A stretch of DNA of 64,000 nt, taken from assembly GCA_963920635.1 (NCBI GenBank), contig OY987301.1, forward strand, positions 21,742,501 through 21,806,500. The letters run 5' to 3'. The stretch's first letter is position 1. Every line of letters starts with the position of its first letter. The translations under genes were made by a program, and so were the position numbers. Below are positions 1 through 12,477 of the stretch, one piece after another. The notes beneath the pieces are model-generated. The model was not told where the DNA came from. It worked only from the letters and a program-made list of their open reading frames with translations, and did not search any database. This DNA is from Pseudeuparius sepicola. Lineage: Eukaryota > Arthropoda > Insecta > Coleoptera > Anthribidae.

Positions 1-1224
1 ATTTTCAACTTCTTTTAATAACAATCATAGGATTTTGAGAGATAGGTCCAAACCAATTCGCAAAGAAGTATGAAATAGACGAAAAATTAAAGAATCAGCA
101 TTTATTCTAGGAAATACAGACAACTGTGTTGCTAAATGGTCAGTGAAATTTAGTAAAATATTATTGTTATTCCAGGAAACTCACTGAATGAACGAGGCCC
201 GCTTTAGCAACAAAACCATATTAATAATTGTCCCATTCAAATATAATTATTAAGTTTCCATCAAGAAAACGATTATAAAACGCTATTTCGGGTTATGAGA
301 AAAATCCTTTACACGAACAAACAACTTTTAAATTTTTCTGAAGTTTTCGTCGAAACCTAAATTATAGTGCAGTCATGCAATAATTAAAAAACTCTTACTA
401 GGAAGCACTTTAAAACGGGATTTTTTTCCCAGAAGATGAGTCTAGAACTGGATCATCGAACCTCCTAACGACAAGCTTTGTCACAGGGAAAATTATGCTT
501 GAGTCCGCATACTAAATCAATTAAGGATTAAATGTCCCTCGATACAGTCCGCCGTCCGCCTCAAAGTCCTTCAACCCTTTACGACCAAGAACTTAGGCGA
601 AAAGTGTTGACCTACATTCAACCCCTTGTGCATTTCTGCTCCCTTTATTTTTCCGATATAGTCCGTTCTCTACGTATTTTTGCATTTGGAAGGAAACACG
701 GAAACCGTGACTTTAAGTTTAAAAATATACTCTCTAGAGCTTTGCTTATATCTAATATTTTTCTCTATTACAAAATGCCGGTTGTGTTTATAGGTACCTA
801 TATAAAGATTAGCAGACAGCTGATTTGGCGGCTTTGTCGGAGTCCCAGCTAATTTAAATGGATGTTTTATGGATATTTTATTCTATATGCGGCTTATGTT
901 AATATCTAACCGAATTTAGGAAACTTGTTAACAAAAAATATAAAAACTCCAAATAAAATTATATGATTTCACCTTATATGCAGGGTTTTAATTTTGTCAT
1001 TTTTCCCTATAGCAAAAAATGGTAAATACAAAAGGAATCTAATGTAAAGCAGGGTGTTAAAGTATATTTTTTAAAACGGTTTTTTAATTAAAATTCTGGT
1101 GAAATACAATGAAGCTACCGGAATTTCGTTGCCGTTAGCAGTGACGTACGAAAACGTAGATCACACTACCTTTTCAAAAATAATTTCTAGACCCATGCCA
1201 TAATAAACCGACAACATTTTGTAC
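1..1224. other. AT-rich stretch, no recognised gene
   Basis: I see no recognisable gene here. The longest open frame (532-852, plus, 106 residues) has no motif I know, and its composition is no different from the surrounding AT-rich DNA. The right border is the inverted-repeat element starting at 1225. Confidence 0.6.
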
Positions 1225-1984
1225 TTAGACAATAAGGAAAGACAGAGGACACCGCGCTTGCCTACCCTGCCGTGTATAGATTTTGTCACGTACGTCGTTT
1301 TGAACGGCGGCCATTTTATATGTGTCAAACAAAGCGAGTACGTTTTGAGTTAATTTAGAGAATTTGTGAATTAAAAGTAACAGTGATTAAGGGGAAAATA
1401 TACTCCTACGATGGAGAATTGTTCAGCGTTTGGTTGCAAAAGCGGAAGTGAAAAGCAAGAGCCCGGGATTTCGTTTCACAGGTATAAATATTTAAACAAG
1501 CTACCTTGGAAAGATGCCCTAAAACTTAATTTTTTCTCAATATAACTTCTTCAAATTCCTTCTACCTTTTGGTATGATAAAGAAGTGCATCGTTTTGTTT
1601 TTAAATAGGACCAATATAACTATTTTTCAACATCGTTTTTATTGAAAATTTCTTAATTGATTATGATAGTTTCGTAAAATATGGGCCACTATTCCATGGG
1701 CGTGCATTATTTATTTTATTTTGATTGATTCAAACTCGCCGCAAATAAATATATTTCAACACTTGACACCAGCTTTACATTTGGGAAATTATCTGGAAGT
1801 AAATACCAATATTTCAAATTACATGTAAGTTAAAATTAACTACCTTTTCATTTTTAACATTTTTATGATATTGGCTAAGAACGCGTTTCATGCTACGCCC
1901 TACACCACTGGCTTGTCGTGCGATGTGGCAGTCGGTAACACGGCCGCGAGCGCTGTTAGGCGTCCTCTCTCTTTCCTTGTCTAA
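1225..1984 (+). mobile_element. 760-bp TIR element carrying a THAP-like exon (copy 1)
   Basis: The ends are inverted repeats: TTAGACAATAAGGAAAGACA at 1225 matches, with a small gap, the reverse complement of the right end, TTAGACAAGGAAAGAGAGAG, which finishes at 1984. A second copy of the left part lies at 62571-64000, so the unit is dispersed. It encloses a THAP-like first exon (1411-1481) followed by a GT donor. I could not find a convincing target duplication. The size suggests a non-autonomous derivative; a P-like origin is inferred only from the THAP domain, which P transposases carry at their N terminus. Confidence 0.6.
1411..1481 (+). CDS. THAP-domain first exon (partial)
   Basis: Translation from the ATG at 1411 gives about 24 residues beginning MENCSAFGCKSGSEKQ and ending ISFHR, directly followed by GT at 1482-1483, a plausible splice donor. 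The spacing Cys-x4-Cys near the N terminus, then a Phe-His pair about 13 residues later, is how THAP zinc-finger domains start (C2CH, DNA-binding). No downstream exon with the rest of the domain was found between here and the element end at 1984, so this is either an orphan exon or one captured in a transposon. The other copy at 63667 has lost the first cysteine and gained a stop, whereas this one is intact. Whether it is expressed cannot be judged from the sequence. Confidence 0.5.
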
Positions 1985-2357
1985 AATTTTTCAAATGTCC
2001 CGTTCATTTCTCTCTAAAAAATGTCTTTTGTCAGTTTGCCTTAAAACTACAGGATTTTGACCAAACTAGGCAAATTTGAGGGCCTACATTTGTAAGCACT
2101 TTTTTGCTGTTTCGCAATCAATCGATTGCCAAGATTTCTTTGCAAACAATCGATTGTCAAATAAATATAATATTCCACTAGTGCGCAATGCAATGTCAAA
2201 TTGCGCGTTTCTCTGGCAAACTTACACGAGGGTAGACAAAGACCCTACAACTTCCAGAGAAACTAAAAGATACAAAACACTCTATAAATACCGCGAACAA
2301 TTAACACAAAGACAAAGGACACTCCTATTTCCGCATCATTCAAAACTTCTACACTTA
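1985..2357. other. No recognised gene
   Basis: An open frame at 2076-2417 (plus, 113 residues) runs into the next foldback element and has no recognisable domain. I regard it as a chance frame. Confidence 0.5.
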
Positions 2358-3079
2358 TACAGGGTGATTCAAAACTATTGGACACCCTTTCAGGGGCGTA
2401 ATTTATATACTCGTTAAGACAAGACGAAAAGTTCATAATATCAACATGAGTCCAAAAACGCTTCGTTACGAAGATACAGGGTGATTAACCTTTCAAAAAA
2501 ATATCGATTTCTGTTTATACCTTCCAAACCAATAAGAATATTTAAACCAAACTTGGTACACAATAATACCATCATAGGGTGGCATAATAAGTGCTAATAT
2601 CAGGTCTCCAACGTAACCAGTGGCGGAGGTATGGGTAATCAGTACCATTAATTAAACAAAAAAAAATAGTGCGGCCCTGTACAATACAAAAATTTATTAT
2701 CTTGTCGAATAAACAATACAATATGGAACAAAAAATTTCTTTTTAATTTTTTTCATATCTCTCTCCCTTTCGCGGAAATTTGGAGTTTTTCCGATTTCTC
2801 ATCTTTTTTGGACTCTTTACTTTACTTTGAAGTACTTAACTATTATTTTAAGTAAGCCAAATGAATTTTCAAATGGAATTGCAGTAGGAGTAGGTAATTT
2901 TTGCTTATTATTGGTTTGGAAGGTATAAACCAAAACCGATATTTTTTTGAAAGCTTAATCACCCTGTATCTTCGTAACGAAGCGTTTTTGGACCCAAGTT
3001 GATATGAACTTTTCGTCTTATTTTAACGAGTAAATTACGCCCCTGAAAGGGTGATGCATAGTTTTGAATCACCCTATAT
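2358..3079. mobile_element. Foldback element, TACAGGGTGATTCA ends
   Basis: The left arm (about 2358-2540) starts TACAGGGTGATTCAAAAC and the right arm (about 2912-3079) ends GTTTTGAATCACCCTATA. The arms are imperfect reverse complements over about 170 bp, including the shared CTTCGTTACGAAG and TTGGTTTGGAAGGTATAAAC segments. The approx. 370-bp centre is AT-rich and non-coding. The terminal words recur in other foldbacks of this window (7.9, 19, 37.9 kb). Confidence 0.85.
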
Positions 3080-3089
3080 AATAGATATA

Positions 3090-3302
3090 CTAGCGGCCCG
3101 TGCCGGCTTTGCACGGGAACACATTTATTTATATCCCTAATTTAACTCGATTAATAATGTAACCTATCTTAGGTACTCTGTGATAATGTAGCATTCTATT
3201 AGTGAAATAATTTTTAAAATCGGTCCAGTAGTTTTTGGTTAATTCATTACAAACAAAAATTCAAAAATACAAATCATTTCTCTTTATAATATTAGTATAG
3301 AT
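3090..3302 (+). repeat. Short non-LTR-like repeat with CGGCTTTGCACGGG head
   Basis: It starts ACTAGCGGCCCGTGCCGGCT and ends in TTATAATATTAGTATAGAT. This pairing of a GC-rich 5' head and a TATTAGTATAGAT-type tail is widespread among short interspersed repeats of insects. It has no coding capacity. The assignment to a LINE-derived or SINE-like family rests on memory of that motif. Confidence 0.55.
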
Positions 3303-4680
3303 AAGAATAACCATATTATGGTTTACCCAAAAGACAGACTAACATTCCCCTTCGCCCTACTGTAAGTTCCGTAAAATCACTACGTCATTCGTCGGCAAAA
3401 TATATGTATTTACTTAAAATGGTTTATCCCTTAGTAGGAAACTGCCGAATCGTTATATTTATCTTAGCTAGCTCTGATGTGATTAGTCTTTTTACATTTT
3501 ACAAATGTTTCTGTTGACAAATCATTGAATATTTCACGCACAATGTTAGAAAACGATCAGACTTTAGTAGAAATGACAAAAAAAACGGATGCAATGTTAG
3601 AACTATGGGATAGTGTTGTTAGTAACACATTGTGTTAAAACCACTTGTTTTCAATTAGGAAATAAATTTTTCCAGTAGGAATTTGAAATGGCTATGGAAT
3701 CTCCTTTATCGCCATTCTTAATCAATTTATTCATGGAAGATTTTTAACAAAATGAGTTAAATATATTATGTTCTCAAACCTAGCGTTTAATGGAGATATT
3801 ATATTTGTTATAATATATTATATTTATCCTAATAATACACAATAATTATTTATAAAACCCTTTTAAAACTGTCAGCTATATGAAAAATTAGGTATGGCCA
3901 ACATTGTGGGTATGTCGAGCAAAAAATATAATTTTGAATAAATTAAACTTGATATTTTATTAAATATTGCTCTTTTAAGTCATATCTTCAAAACATTATC
4001 TCCTATTAATTTTTTAATGCCAACAATTTATGGGTAATTATTTTAGTCGCCATGCAACTACAAAAAAAATGTAAGTATTTGGTTGGTGGATCAATGCCGT
4101 CATGCTATATTAAGTAATACATTTTGGTGCAGTTCGTTATTGTTAATATTACTCAGTGTAAACTGAAATCGTTTTCCTATTAGAATAATTCTCAGGATCT
4201 GCCCCAGGAACCCTCGCATTTGCCCGGCAGAACTCGAGTTTGGAGGCCGCCTTATCGGAAATTATATTTTAAATATAAAATATGTTGGAAGGCGACGGGT
4301 GGCTGGGGTCCACGCCCCATTATTAGCTTAACAGGGAAGTTGGAGTGTAAGTCTAATAAAAGGTAAGTATAATTGTTTAGTTTACAACGGAAACGGTGCG
4401 GGTGCTGGCTGTTTGGATCTTGTTACCGACTTGTTACTGGCTAATTTAAAGTTCCACCTTTGCCCGTTTTAATAAAGTGTAATTTTAGGGCAAACTCGGG
4501 GCGGCCCTCGTCAAGAAGTGCCATCAATTTTCTGTTTGTAAACGATCTCGAAATTGGAGTAGCACTCCATTTACAAAAAACAACATCCTTGTTCCTGGCA
4601 GCCTAAATTTTATAAGCAGAAGACAGAGGAGTCGAATTAATAAAAATGACACCCAGAAAGTTAATTTTTTTTAACGAATG
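3303..4680. other. AT-rich intergenic stretch
   Basis: No coding or structural feature recognised. A GC-richer patch at about 4195-4330 stands out by composition but shows no open frame of note. Confidence 0.5.
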
Positions 4681-5200
4681 TGTAATTTTCCAATGCCGAG
4701 GCCTACAAGGCCAAGGTAAATAAATAATATATATGTTACAAAAAGGAACTTCAGTGCCGAAGGGCACATATATTTTTTTAAAATCTAGAAAGAAACAGTT
4801 TTATTGTACATAAAGCAGTGTATAGGTACTTTCAGTTATATTTTTAAATAAATTGTTTCATTCGCGTTTCATTCGCGTTGTTTTATAATATTTACTTGCA
4901 ATTTTCGAAATACGGATCTTTAGTGTTATCGTTTAGGTAAAACCTTATTTTTTAAATGTTGGTTAATAAAACCTTAATAAATAATACATAATAAAAAAAA
5001 AGAGGGGATCACCCATCCATGAACTGACAGCGCTCTCCGTTTATGCACTTGGACCGCCACTGTGCGACGAAGCCGCAGGCCTATTAAGACTTTTAGAACT
5101 TTGAGAAAAAATCGTACAATAAGTAATAACCTACTTTAGTGCTGATTTTTCATAGCTTTTAATGACCATTTTTGGACCCTTTAGTGCTGATTTAAAAAAA
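4680..5200 (-). repeat. Dispersed repeat family D1, inverse copy
   Basis: Words such as CTTTAGTGCTGATTT and GCTTTTAATGACCATTTTTGG (about 5105-5195) are the reverse complement of 14870-14950 and 61020-61100, and the GGAACTTCAGTGCCGAAG patch at about 4745 is part of the same family. This copy is shorter and more decayed than the other two. Confidence 0.6.
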
Positions 5201-6393
5201 TCAGGCAACTTCAAAACAAATCTAAACTTAATAACTTGAGTAATTTGATGTACATAGACTTGCTTTCTGTTTTCCTTAATCACTCTCTAAATATTTATAT
5301 CAACTCTGGGAGCTCAGTTCAAGGATTAATAATAGTAAAATGTAAAATTATTTATGTATTAACTACATGTCCAATAAGAAGAAAAAACTGCTGGGTTACT
5401 TTCACCACAAAGGTACAGGCACAGACCTATATAGCGTCTATGGTACAGGCTATATAAGAAAGTGTTGGCATAAGGACCACCCCTCCAAATCTGAAACTTA
5501 GGTATTCCAGAAAATATCTCCTCGCTTCCCAAGATCTATATGAAAATCATTCATGTAAATCGAATAGGTGCTTGCACTATATAAGAAATGGGACTGTTTA
5601 TTCTTAAAACCAAAAGTGAATTTATAATCGTTTCTTAGAGAAAACCTAATTATAATCCCAGACACTTTGGGCTTTATTGTTAAAAGTAGCTGGCCGTGCA
5701 AAACAAAGGCCGGCGCTGCTGATTCCGTCCGTTTGGTCGCAGAGCAAACAGATTAGCATTTTAATTAGATTTAAAATTCACAGACTCTCATGAATTTCGA
5801 ATCGACAAAAAAAATCTCGCCAAAAACAACAGATAGCAGAGTTGAATTTCCTAAAAGATAAAACAAAGTAAACTGGCGCGAAAAACACGCTGAGATAATG
5901 ATGGAAGCAGATACTATATGGACGAGTATCAAATATACATTAAGAGATATTTTCATTGTTTGTCTTCAAAGATGTTTGTGTACCCACGACTTGGAGTTTT
6001 TGTACCATGAATTATATATTTTAATGAGCAATAAGTAAATAATTACTTGACACCTGAAAGCCGTTGTGCGTATATTATATATTTCTTATCTATGGATGTT
6101 GTGGCAGTGGCATTTTACTACTTTCCATCTGGAAGTGACTTGAAACATACCTAATATACAGGGTGTCGGATATATCGGCACAAACTGCAGGTATATTTTA
6201 GGAAAAAGGTACTTAATTATTATTTCAAATATGCTTATTCTGAATATTGTCAATATAAGATTACACAAATTATCAAAAGGAAGGGATCCATAGAGACCGA
6301 AACTGAAAGAAATTCCCTCGGAAATTCCAAACGTATGAAGCAGACCGATATGCGAAATTCAATGAAAATTGGTGGCTGTGGACGTTGGGGTGC
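5201..6393. other. Intergenic stretch, no recognised gene
   Basis: Several short open frames on both strands lack any domain signal. A lone ACAGGGTGTCGGATAT word at about 6160 is the end of a MITE-like repeat whose partner end I cannot find. Confidence 0.45.
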
Positions 6394-7064
6394 AAATATT
6401 AATCAAACCTAGTTTGATCAGCGCATAGTAAAATTTGTCGTATGTACTACTTCTGCAATATCTATAGTAGACTCTCCGTCCTTCAAGGCAATCTTTGTTG
6501 GTATGCCATTAAAAGTTTTGTCTAGAAACTCTATTTTGTCCAGAGTGAAACATTTAAATAGCGAAGCTTCAAACAAAATTAAACAGTTGTTAAAATCAAT
6601 CGATTACGTAAGTACCACTGCTGGTATTTGGTCGACTAAACAACGAAGTTTTCTGGGAGTCACTTGTCACTGGTTGGACCCTGAGACACTAAGCCGCAAA
6701 TCTGCCTCTTTAGCATGTAGACGATTCCAAGGAACTCACAGTTATGACCGAGTTTCCCTTCTCTTAGATGAAATTCATGGCAAATACGAAATCGACAATA
6801 AAAAATTGTGGCAACGGTAACAGATAACGCTTCTAATTTTTTTAAAGCATTCAAAGAGTTTCGAATAAATGTTAACATCGATATAATGCTTACTGGGGCT
6901 GGGTTAGAAAACTCTTCTGCCGAAGACGTTGATAGTTTTGAAGGTGAAGGTATCGAGCATGAGCACGAACTAGAAGATGATTTGGGATTGGCGATCAACA
7001 ATGGTAATATAATATACAATACAAACAGTAAACAATACAATATAACAAACATACAAAGTAACTA
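6394..7064 (+). pseudogene. hAT-family transposase fragment (broken)
   Basis: The plus strand encodes a run of typical hAT transposase blocks. First comes a region around FDQRIVKFVVCTTSAIS (about 6414) and VDSPSFKAIFVGM. Next is the stretch with GIWSTKQRSFLGVTCHW (about 6620-6675), then RRFQGTHSYDRVS, and finally TVTDNASNFFKAF (about 6817-6855), which carries the conserved TDNASN block. hAT transposases cut and paste DNA through an RNase H-like fold. A stop near 6410 and a one-base shift between the frames ending at 6820 and starting at 6808 break the gene. The N-terminal BED finger and the C-terminal dimerisation region are missing. It is a decayed remnant and cannot make active enzyme. Confidence 0.8.
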
Positions 7065-7229
7065 AAAAAAGTATCTTATATAAAGTATCTTAAAAATTAA
7101 CTTAAGATACGTATTTAAGTTCCTTTTTTGAAAGAGTAACTAGGTACCCAAAGTAACTTAAGATACTTTTTCAAAAAGTAACTTATCTAGCAACTAGATA
7201 CTTTTCCAAAGTATCTTTGACAGCTCTGC
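7065..7229 (+). repeat. Subterminal repeats and right end of hAT element
   Basis: Repeated AAGTAACTTAAGATACTTT-like words on both strands fill this block, ending in AAAGTATCTTTGACAGCTCTG at 7229. Such GTAACT/AGATAC arrays followed by a CAGAGCTG-type end are typical of hAT subterminal regions, and the transposase remnant lies directly upstream. I could not find the matching left end. Confidence 0.5.
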
Positions 7230-7876
7230 TTGTCGTAGGTATCAATTAAATCAGTTAAAAAAAGCAGCACGTTGCTTTTTGTAGATCCTAACGAGTGATT
7301 TGCTCGAGCTCGGGGGCGCATAATTCCAATATAAAAGCAATTAAATTCATTTATGCGAGCACTCCAACATTAATTTTTACTAGGTACACGATTTCCTGGC
7401 AAAATCAAACTCATCGGAGAATTGGAGCAACCAAAATATGGAACTGTATGTGGTATGCTTTTAGCAGGGGGCAGTAAGTGTGCTTTTCTGATGCTTTCTT
7501 CTTAATGCAGTTACTTTCGTGATTCGCGTATTTTAGATAACACTGAATATTTTCTACCTATAGATATTCCTACTTGATGAATCTTAAAGTGTCCACTGCG
7601 CCCTCTCGTAAAACTAAGCTTAAACTTCCCTAAAGGTAGAAAATTTTTAGCATTAAATTTTTATACATATACCTACATTTAAAGGGTTGTTTTTGGCTGT
7701 AGGAGCAACGGCAGGCCTCAGCCGTATAAAAGGTTAAATTTCGACGAATTGTGGCATACATCGAGATACTATTTGTAAATTTTACAAGATTGTCAGGTGT
7801 ATTATACCTAAATTATTTTATTCTTGAGATATATGATAAAATATGTCGCATTCTTATATACCTAATAATGAATATA
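7230..7876. other. No recognised gene
   Basis: Nothing supportable beyond short chance frames. Confidence 0.5.
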
Positions 7877-9027
7877 TATAGAGGGTGACCGTATTTCGAG
7901 TCTTTGCATGGGGATCTTGGTTATCTTAAGAGATACGAGGTCGGTTAAATTGGGGCAAAGTTGCGGAATTTGATGCCAAGTAAAATGGTAAAAAAAATTT
8001 GGTTGGCCCTTCTCGTTTTGAAAATAATGCGAAAAAACAAAAAATTGTCTTTTTGGTTTTTATTTTTTTAAACGAAAACGAATGGCGCTGGACATTTCTA
8101 AGTTAAACATTATTGAGGCACGTTTTTACGATGATCTCGCATTTTTTTCTCGCCTCCCTGGACAAAAATATGACGATCAACTTTTATTTTTCTTATATAA
8201 ATGACGTCGAAGGGATATTGGACGAGCCATAAACAATTTAAAGAAACGTGCTGCATTGTGCCTTGACGAACAAGGAGGACAAATTGAACATTTATTGTAA
8301 AATAGGATTGTATACTCGTCTAGGTTTTTTATGTCCTTTGTGTTTCCAGTTTGACCCTTTTAGTGTTAATGTGTGCAAATGGCGAATAAATAGCAAGGTC
8401 TCAGATCATACTCTTGTCCTCGCGGTACGTTTATAATTTATTTAATCAATAAATTTAACATTAACTGAATTTTTACTGAACCATTAAACAATATTCCAAA
8501 GCACACTTCGCAACAATGGGTAACTAGGCTTATGTTTCCAAGGCACTCTTTGCAAAAACGTCAAACATTATGGGGCTTACGTTTCCAAGGCACTCTATGC
8601 AAAAACGATTAATTTGATATTACGGCAAGAAAAACAACGTAAAGCATAATGTGTGACATATCATTTTAACCAAAAAAAATCTTCTTTTCAAAAATGCATA
8701 AATCCTGTATGGCGCCCATAAGAAAAATAAAATTTGATCTTTGTCCAGGGAGGCGAGAAAAAAAAAGTGAGATCATAATTAGATTCCTTGTAAAAAAGTG
8801 CCTCAATAATGTTTAACTTAGAAATGTCCAGCGCCATTCGTTTTCGTTTAATAAAATAAAAACGAAAGCGACAATTTTTTCGTTTTTTCTCATTATTTTC
8901 AAAAGAATTTTTTTTTACCATGTTACTCGGCATCAAATTCCGCAACTTTGCCCCAATTTAACCGACCTCGTATCTCTTAAGATAACCAAGATCCCCATGC
9001 AAAGACTCGAAATACGGTCACCCTATG
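7877..9027. mobile_element. Foldback element with ~340-bp arms
   Basis: The left arm (about 7877-8240) begins TATAGAGGGTGACCGTATTT and is mirrored by the right arm (about 8690-9027), which ends AAATACGGTCACCCTATGTA. Shared internal words include CTTAAGAGATACGAGGTCGG, AATGGCGCTGGACATTTCTA and GGCGAGAA. The approx. 450-bp centre has no recognised coding. Open frames in the arms are shadows of the palindrome. Confidence 0.85.
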
Positions 9028-10339
9028 TAGATTCTAAAGAGCTGACATTTATATACCATTTTATAATCTAATATAAGAACTGGTTAATTTAATTATAAAT
9101 TCCGGGGTACCTTTAGCTTTATACCTTAATAAAAATATAAAAACCAATTTTAATATTAAAATGTGCACGCCCTTTATATTGGAAACAAAGCTCTTAAAGC
9201 ATGTTTATTAGATTTATTTTCACAACAAATTCGATCTTCTGAACTTTACAATCAATTATTATAAAACATACACTGTACAGTAAAATCTTAAGATGAAATT
9301 TGTAATGAAGGCGGAAACAACCGAATGTTAAAAAACAATTGCATTGCATTAAGCTTCTAAATAAATAAATTATATTTTGAAAGAGACCGTTTTATTAGTA
9401 AATATTAGTTGACATAAATCGCCGACATTATGCACAACGCACGTATGTTTTAAACAGAAGGGTGTCGCCGTCGAAAGATGCGTCAATCCGGGAATTACAT
9501 TTCCAGGAGAATATATAGGTACCTAACCTATTCAATATTATAAATCATGGAAAGAATTGCCCTCTATCACGGCGATGGATTCCATCTATTTTACTACTTC
9601 TTTATGGCTTCATCGACATCGCACTGACGTAAACAATTCTGCGGCCGCGGCAAGCAATTACTTCAAACTGGAATAGGAATTTTGCTGCGTTTGTATGGGG
9701 TTTTGTTTCAGGAACTTGGTGCTACTTTACAGATTAAGTAAAGGAATGATTTTTTTTCTAGGGGCGTGCCGAAAATTCCATATTTCCATGGCAATAAATA
9801 AAAAGTTTGAAATTCGAAAATTTCAATTCTGTTTATGCTAATCTAACCGGTTTCTTTATACCTAACTTCAGTGATATGCGATTGATATAAGTTGCAAACA
9901 TAAGGGTATTATGTTGAATTCGATATAGACCATTTATATGCGACGTCACTCGGGGGATGTCATTCTGCTGAGGGGCAAACAAACCCAGGAGTTTATTGTG
10001 AAAATCGACAAATTTATCCTGGTTTTATTACAAAAATGAGGTATTTTCGTCGTATGATGAGGTGTGAAATAATTAGGAAATAGAAACAAAGTGTGGTTCT
10101 TCAAAAATCCAGCGACTTTAGCATTGTGATAAATTGACTCGGTTTTTTTTTTATGAAAATGCCGTCTTTTCTTGTGTGGTTTAGGTGTGTAACAAAGGTG
10201 GGTTAGCGTGCGATTATTATTTGGCAATCCGGCAGTTTCTCACGAACAATCGGATCTCTTATGTTCTGTCAGGGGATAATATCGCGCTGCCTTTTGGAGA
10301 TTTGTATTACAAAAATATGTGGTTTTATGGTTATTGATA
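9028..10339. other. Intergenic stretch
   Basis: No domain-bearing frame. The minus-strand frame 9946-10227 is basic and low in complexity and looks accidental. Confidence 0.5.
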
Positions 10340-10584
10340 ATTTCATTGGATTTTGTTTTCCTGGGTATTCGACCACCATTTAATTAATCAGTAGTTCTTT
10401 ATTACGTACGTTTCGGCATTACATTTCAACAGCCATCTTCAGATTAAAAAGACAATACACCTTTAAAATTGTCTTTTTAATCTGAAGATGGCTGTTGAAA
10501 TGTAATGCCGAAACGTACGTAATAAAGAACTACTGATTAATTAAATGGTGGTCGAATACCCAGGAAAACAAAATCCAATGAAAT
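10340..10584. repeat. Perfect palindrome, 117-bp arms, 11-nt loop
   Basis: Arm 10340-10456 and arm 10468-10584 appear exact reverse complements over all 117 positions, separated by ACACCTTTAAA. Each arm contains CTGAAGATGGC, then GCCGAAACGTACGTAATAAA, words I associate with invertebrate non-LTR or Penelope-like repeats. RNA from either strand would form a near-uninterrupted hairpin. Confidence 0.95.
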
Positions 10585-10750
10585 TTCAAACGACCAGTAA
10601 AGTTTATTACTAATCTTAAAATAATTATAAAACTATAAGTGGAATAACGAAATAAATAGACTGTCGGATAGTGACAGATTTAGGTGCCCCATTTTCAAAG
10701 ATGGTTGAACAGTACATCAATGCTGAGTAGAAGGAATGGAAATTTACGGG

Positions 10751-11085
10751 TGGCCCCTGGGGATAACGTATCCTATATAATATTATATAATATGTTAATT
10801 ATGTGTAATATGTTTTTTATGTTTTTCGGGCTAGTGACGAAAAACATTTTCATTCTTTCGAATGGCTTGTGTGGAAAAATCGGTCAAAATCTCGATTTTT
10901 CCTTACAAGATTACGCTTATTTCAACCCTTTAGCCACCTGCAATACTCAAGCCTTTGCTTTTCCGAAGCCAGGTTCTATTAATTAATCATTTAGTGAACA
11001 CGCCTTACGTGAAAATATGGGCTACAGCCACCTTTCATTTCTGTTAAGGAAAATCGAATTTTCCATATGTTATCCCCAGGGACCA
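10751..11085. mobile_element. 335-bp MITE candidate, 21-bp TIRs
   Basis: The left end, TGGCCCCTGGGGATAACGTA, and the reverse complement of the right end, TGGTCCCTGGGGATAACATA, match at 19 of 21 positions. Internal GGAAAAATCG and CGATTTTCC words are also inverted. I could not define a clear target duplication. The open frame crossing it (10684-10986) has no domain. Confidence 0.6.
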
Positions 11086-12430
11086 TTAGACATTAAATAT
11101 ATAAATACGATGGAAACAATATTATAATCAAGATATATAAATTAAATCGGGATTTTCTCGGATGCGAAAAGAATTCAGCACTGTAAACTTGTCAGCACTG
11201 GCGATTGCGTAATCAGTAGGTGTTCACAGTTTCTTAATTCAATATTTTTACTAATATCCATGTTTATGGAATCCCTAGTTAGCAAATTTGTGACATTTGT
11301 GACTATCCTTATCCTTTTGTATATGAGAGTAAATATTGGCTACAAAGCAACAGAGCGCGTTAAAAATTAATGTGGCCCAGTTGTTGTTACATTTATGTTA
11401 AAATGTACTAAAAAAATAGCTGGACAATTTTATTTTTCCAAAATATGTCCCTTATAATAATATGTATCGCATTTTTGTCACTTTTATTCAATTTTAAATT
11501 TGTCACTTTAGACACTATATAATATATATTCTCTCCTACAAATTCAAAAGACGAGGAATTAAAAAAATGGAAAGAGTAAATTTTTTAAAAAATAAATTGC
11601 AAAAATAGTAAGACTTTTCGGTTTCAAATATGGTTCTGGAAATGCGCGCCTTGCCTAAATTTTAAAGTTTCGACTTATAAGCCGAAATTTTAGGAGCGGA
11701 TCTAGAAAAAAAGGCGAGAGTCCCTTTCAGGCCTCCGTATATTTCCGCTTTTCAGAAGTGTTTAATTTTAATTAAATATGTCTTTGTAAATTGCAAAACT
11801 ATAAATAATATTTCAAGAAAACTGCAGTTATGTATTTATTCAAAGTCATTCCGCATTTTCCCTATTCATTGTGACTGCGAAAGGTATAGGCAAACAATGT
11901 TTGTTGAAAAAAAATGTTGTTTGTTGATCATTTATGAAAGAGAGGTTTTCGCTGTAAATTCACGTCGCTGGGGCTGGAATTTATTTGTTTCATATTTCAA
12001 GTTGGCATCGAAATCTACGGTTTTGTGCGCAAAACCGGGGCATTGTGGTAACGTTTTTATGATATCCGCTAATGGCGTTGCACAAAACACTAGAATCCCT
12101 ATTATTATGCAAATAGATACCGCCGCTGGCTTTACATAAATCTCTCATTTATTTTTCATATTTTTGCAAAAATGCCAACCATAAAACTGTAACTACCAAT
12201 ATCCTTTCTTCTGTTGCTTTTAAAATAGATAACTTGATACTCTTTTACGCATACACTGTAATACCTACAGATCGTGTTGCAAACTCTGAATCATAACTGG
12301 CATAAGTACTCAGTGTACTCATAGGGCGATGCCGGACACCGAAAGATTCTAGCGAGGCGAGGTTTAAAATTTTCAGCATATTCAATTTACATTTGGCAAC
12401 GCTGCGGTCTGTATCTGTGGTCTGTATCTG
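11086..12430. other. AT-rich stretch, no recognised gene
   Basis: No supportable feature. The frame at 11897-12139 shows no known motif. Confidence 0.5.
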
Positions 12431-12477
12431 ACATATAATAATAATAATAATAATAACGAATTAGAAGGCAATGGGAA

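Noticed and set aside
2076..2417. 113-residue frame as a gene
   Set aside because: It runs into the arm of the foldback element and has no recognisable motif.
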